A stretch of 7,417 nucleotides of DNA from Fimbriimonadaceae bacterium (lineage in GTDB: Bacteria > Armatimonadota > Fimbriimonadia > Fimbriimonadales > Fimbriimonadaceae): NCBI GenBank assembly GCA_025451715.1, contig JANWJY010000112.1, positions 1 to 7,417 of the forward strand. Direction: 5' to 3'. The translations under genes were made by a program, and so were the position numbers. Under the pieces are notes generated by a model that saw nothing but the letters and a program-made list of their open reading frames with translations, searched no databases and was not told the DNA's origin. This document shows, piece by piece, positions 5,224-7,417 of this stretch; positions within the stretch are counted from its first letter, which is position 1; every line of letters starts with the position of its first letter.

Positions 5224-6306
5224 CTAGGTCCCCTTGAGGAATCGCTTGCCTACTATCATTGCCGCTTCAAGCTTCCCGCGCATGTCGACGAAGCAGGGCA
5301 AGTTGAGCTTCACGGGCGAGTCGATGTAGGCGAACGCGAGGCCGCACTCGAGGGTTGGCGAGTACACGCCGCTGCACACTTCTCCCACCGACTTGCCGTC
5401 GACGAGGACCTTCATTCCAGGCATCGGTAGGCGCTTGCCCTGCAGCCTGACGCCACGGAGCTTCGTGGGCGTGCCCTCCTCCCTAGCCCGATAGATGTAC
5501 TCACTTCCGAGGAAGAGCTTCTTCTTGCTGATCGCCCAGCCGAGCTGCGCCGCGATCGGGTTGAGCTCGTCGTTCAGCTCGTGACCGTAGAGCGGCAAGC
5601 CCGCCTCCAGTCGCAAGACGTCGCGGGCCCCGAGCCCGCAAGGCACGACTCCCGCCTTGTAAAGCGCGTCCCAAAGGCTCTCTGCTCCAGAGGCAGGGCA
5701 GATCAGCTCGTAGCCGTCCTCGCCCGTGTAGCCGCTCCGGGCGGCGAAGCACGGCACACCAGCCACGTTGCACTCCACGACCGAGAAGAAAGGAACTGTG
5801 TTCATCTCGGAGACCTTGTCCGAGAGGCCAGCGACGATCTCACCTGCCTTCGGGCCTTGGACCGCGATCATCGCGGTCTCATCCGTGTAGTCCTCCATCG
5901 TCACGCCGAACGCGTTGTGCTTGCGGAGGTGAGCGACGTCCTTTTGGTGGTTCGCGGCGTTGACGACCATGCGGTACTCGCCCGCGTTGATCCGGTACAC
6001 GATGATGTCGTCCACGAGCCCGCCGTTCTCGTTCGGGAGCATCGAATACTGTCCTTGATGGTCGCCGAGTTCAGCCACGTCGTTGGCCGTCACGAACTCC
6101 AAGTAATCCAGCACTCGGTCGCCAGTGAACTTGAGCCTAGCCATGTGGCTCACGTCGAACATCCCTGCGCCCTCCCGTACCGCCTTCGTCTCCGCGATGA
6201 CGCTCTTGTACTGGACCGGCATGTCGTAACCGGCGAACTCGACCATACGCCCGCCGTGCCGAACGTGGGCGTCGTGGAGGGGCGTCCTTAGGGCGGTAGT
6301 GCTCAC
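5224..6306 (-). CDS. gcvT: Glycine cleavage system T protein (aminomethyltransferase)
   Basis: GcvT moves the aminomethyl group held on the lipoyl arm of GcvH to tetrahydrofolate. This releases ammonia and gives 5,10-methylenetetrahydrofolate, a main one-carbon source. The 360-residue product is close to the family's usual length. Typical features are TPLHDAH...MVEFAGYDMPVQY at the N-terminus, GMFDVSHM (48-55), GGLVDDIIVYR (95-105, with the catalytic-region Asp), ARSGYTGEDGYEL (189-201), GLGARDVLRLEAGLPLYGHEL (224-244) and VCSGVYSPTLECGLAFAYI in the C-terminal domain. The GTG at 6306 is preferred because it matches the family N-terminus and lies 6 nt after a TATACT box. An upstream in-frame GTG (6357) would add 17 unlike residues. 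No Shine-Dalgarno is present, suggesting a leaderless mRNA. No gcvH or gcvP follows within the window. Confidence 0.96.
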   Translation of the reverse strand: MSTTALRTPLHDAHVRHGGRMVEFAGYDMPVQYKSVIAETKAVREGAGMFDVSHMARLKFTGDRVLDYLEFVTANDVAELGDHQGQYSMLPNENGGLVDDIIVYRINAGEYRMVVNAANHQKDVAHLRKHNAFGVTMEDYTDETAMIAVQGPKAGEIVAGLSDKVSEMNTVPFFSVVECNVAGVPCFAARSGYTGEDGYELICPASGAESLWDALYKAGVVPCGLGARDVLRLEAGLPLYGHELNDELNPIAAQLGWAISKKKLFLGSEYIYRAREEGTPTKLRGVRLQGKRLPMPGMKVLVDGKSVGEVCSGVYSPTLECGLAFAYIDSPVKLNLPCFVDMRGKLEAAMIVGKRFLKGT

Positions 6307-6312
6307 ACAGGC

Positions 6313-6318
6313 AGTATA
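6313..6318 (-). promoter_or_regulatory. gcvT -10 box (leaderless promoter)
   Basis: TATACT on the minus strand matches five of six bases of the -10 consensus and ends 6 nt before the GTG start codon at 6306. The expected transcription start therefore falls on, or within a base of, the start codon. No convincing -35 box is visible 16-18 nt upstream. Confidence 0.6.
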
Positions 6319-6426
6319 TCCAGGCTGCGTTGAACCTGGGCGGCCCAGTGTTTGCACCGGCGAGGGCCTAGCGGCACGGAGTCTGCGAACTACAGCCTAG
6401 AGTTAGAACGTCAATCCGGTATGCGA

Positions 6427-6455
6427 CAGGTACAATCGCGTACCTGCCGGCAGGT
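6427..6455 (+). promoter_or_regulatory. Nested palindromes over the promoter and leader of the 6468 gene
   Basis: CAGGTAC (6427-6433) and GTACCTG (6440-6446) form a perfect 7-bp inverted repeat with a 6-nt spacer. The second arm also belongs to a perfect 14-bp palindrome, ACCTGCCGGCAGGT (6442-6455). A -10-like TACAAT (6431-6436) lies inside the first repeat, and the Shine-Dalgarno-like AGGTGG (6452-6457) overlaps the end of the second. This arrangement suggests an operator for a dimeric repressor or a leader hairpin that hides the ribosome site. Confidence 0.55.
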
Positions 6456-6467
6456 GGTCTCTTGAGC

Positions 6468-7417
6468 ATGATCGCGTGTGATATGTGTGGTGTGGCGAAC
6501 ATGGCGGACAGCCGGTTCTGCCGAATTTGTGGGGCGGAAATGGCCCCGCCAATCGATCGTGCCACGACGGACGAGGACGTCAAGATGGTCCACGACGCCC
6601 AGCGGCTCTTCGGGGAAGCGCGCTATGACGAAGCGCTGATGGTCGCGACGGCGATCCTCGAGAACGACCCATTCTGCGTCAATGCGCTCGCGATCAAGGG
6701 CGACTGCCACGAGCGGCTCGGCGAGTACGCCCAGGCACTCGAGTGCTACCGGGACATCCTCAAGGTCGAGCCCGACTCTCAGCTCGACAGGATCCGCGTC
6801 GCACGGCTCGAGAAGATCGTTTCGAGCGGCGAGATTGAAATCGGACAGCCAAACTCGCGACGACGCACGGCGCTCGGCGCGGCGATCGCCGCTGCGATCC
6901 TTCTCGTGTCTTCTGGCAGTGCGCTCATCCTAGCGGCGCAGAATTCCACCGGCGATAACGCCGCGAAGACCATCGACGTCGACAATGCCAAGTCCCAGCC
7001 GTTCTATCCGGTGCCTCTCGTGCCGAATGGAAACACCGGGTATGCGCCGAACAGCCAGGCCGCTCCGCAGGACCGAGACCTTGAGGCGCTAGAGTCGGTC
7101 GCCAACGGCGCGGGGATCAACCCGCTGACCAACCCTGGCGACACCCAAAGGATCGCACCGGGCGCCCTTCGTGACGTGCCTCGTGGCCAATACGACCCGG
7201 TCGCAACCAACCGGGTCGATCCCGAGACAGTCGAACCCCTACGGCCCAACGTCGGCCCTGGCTTAGGAAATCCGCGCACTTCCCCGCCGGGCGATCCCGA
7301 CCCGAAGGTGCTGTCCGGGACGACTGGTGGAGACGGCGGTCGAAACTCCATCGTCGAAGTCCGACCCAGCAAGACCAACGACCCTGCGACTGGCAATATC
7401 CAAGTCGAGGATCGCGC
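6468..7417 (+). CDS. Zinc-ribbon/TPR membrane-anchored protein, 3' end beyond window
   Basis: The frame is open from 6468 to the right edge (316 full codons, no stop), so the C-terminus is missing. An N-terminal zinc ribbon has Cys4-x2-Cys7 and Cys18-x2-Cys21. Two tetratricopeptide-like helical hairpins follow (about residues 40-68 and 70-103, with the LGEYAQALECYRDILKVEPDS pattern). An Arg-rich stretch, RRR (131-133), precedes one hydrophobic span (about 134-157), and the visible end (from about 158) is low-complexity and rich in Pro, Gly and Asn. The predicted layout is a cytoplasmic zinc-ribbon/TPR head, one membrane crossing and an extracytoplasmic disordered tail. I cannot assign a function; a scaffold or sensor role would be a guess. 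The ATG at 6468 has AGGTGG 10 nt upstream; an in-frame TTG at 6462 is less likely. It is divergent from gcvT. Short open frames on the opposite strand are shadows. Confidence 0.85.
   Translation, partial: MIACDMCGVANMADSRFCRICGAEMAPPIDRATTDEDVKMVHDAQRLFGEARYDEALMVATAILENDPFCVNALAIKGDCHERLGEYAQALECYRDILKVEPDSQLDRIRVARLEKIVSSGEIEIGQPNSRRRTALGAAIAAAILLVSSGSALILAAQNSTGDNAAKTIDVDNAKSQPFYPVPLVPNGNTGYAPNSQAAPQDRDLEALESVANGAGINPLTNPGDTQRIAPGALRDVPRGQYDPVATNRVDPETVEPLRPNVGPGLGNPRTSPPGDPDPKVLSGTTGGDGGRNSIVEVRPSKTNDPATGNIQVEDR

Noticed and set aside
5581..6291. A 236-codon plus-strand open frame opposite gcvT
   Set aside because: It is an antisense shadow of gcvT with His/Val/Leu/Arg-rich composition and no recognisable domain.
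6307..6467. A possible glycine riboswitch upstream of gcvT
   Set aside because: The 161-bp gap shows no tandem aptamer-like conserved cores, and the likely gcvT transcription start at the start codon leaves no leader to hold one.
6411..7396. Several minus-strand frames opposite the 6468 gene
   Set aside because: The plus-strand frame encodes a zinc ribbon, TPR helices and a membrane span in one continuous reading. The opposite frames are short, overlapping and featureless.
1..7417. CRISPR arrays, tRNA genes, insertion sequences, phage or defence genes
   Set aside because: No regularly spaced repeats, tRNA-like cloverleaf, transposase or integrase motif, or terminal inverted repeats were seen by eye. 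The content is mainly housekeeping.

Overview
The window comes from a moderately GC-rich bacterium (roughly 60% G+C by eye). It carries six genes: groL, groS, a serpin, ahcY, an unknown small gene and gcvT, plus the 5' part of a seventh. No ribosomal RNA, mobile-element or phage marker is present, so the taxon cannot be fixed. The GroEL type (C-terminal GGM tail), a bacterial serpin, a long-form SAH hydrolase and an apparently leaderless gene would fit an Armatimonadota/Fimbriimonadia-like lineage, but that is only an impression.

Left part (1-2186): the chaperonin operon groS-groL runs on the minus strand and ends in a strong hairpin at 14-48. Its control region (about 2045-2145) holds a sigma-A-like promoter flanked by two CIRCE operators, the binding sites of the heat-shock repressor HrcA. 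The same region faces a divergent gene on the plus strand (2187-3317) that encodes an apparently exported serpin with the hinge sequence of inhibitory serpins.

Middle (3311-5171): the serpin gene converges on ahcY (S-adenosylhomocysteine hydrolase, minus strand), and their 3' ends overlap by 7 bp. The ahcY leader contains a clear SAH riboswitch immediately downstream of an extended -10 promoter. The 3' strand of its pseudoknot is also the 5' arm of a 12-bp terminator hairpin followed by a U-rich tract. The sequence therefore reads as a complete ON switch: SAH binding should block termination and turn on the enzyme that destroys SAH. Upstream is a 103-codon gene of unknown function.

Right part (5224-7417): gcvT (glycine cleavage T protein, minus strand) has a -10 box 6 nt before its GTG start and probably makes a leaderless mRNA. 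Divergent from it, and running off the right edge, is a gene for a zinc-ribbon/TPR/single-membrane-span protein with a long Pro/Gly/Asn-rich tail. Its promoter and ribosome binding site are embedded in nested palindromes.

Functionally, gcvT (one-carbon units on folate) and ahcY (recycling of the methylation by-product) sit in the same strand run, with the unknown small gene between them. The chaperonins and the serpin form a protein-quality/protease-control pair that may share HrcA operators.
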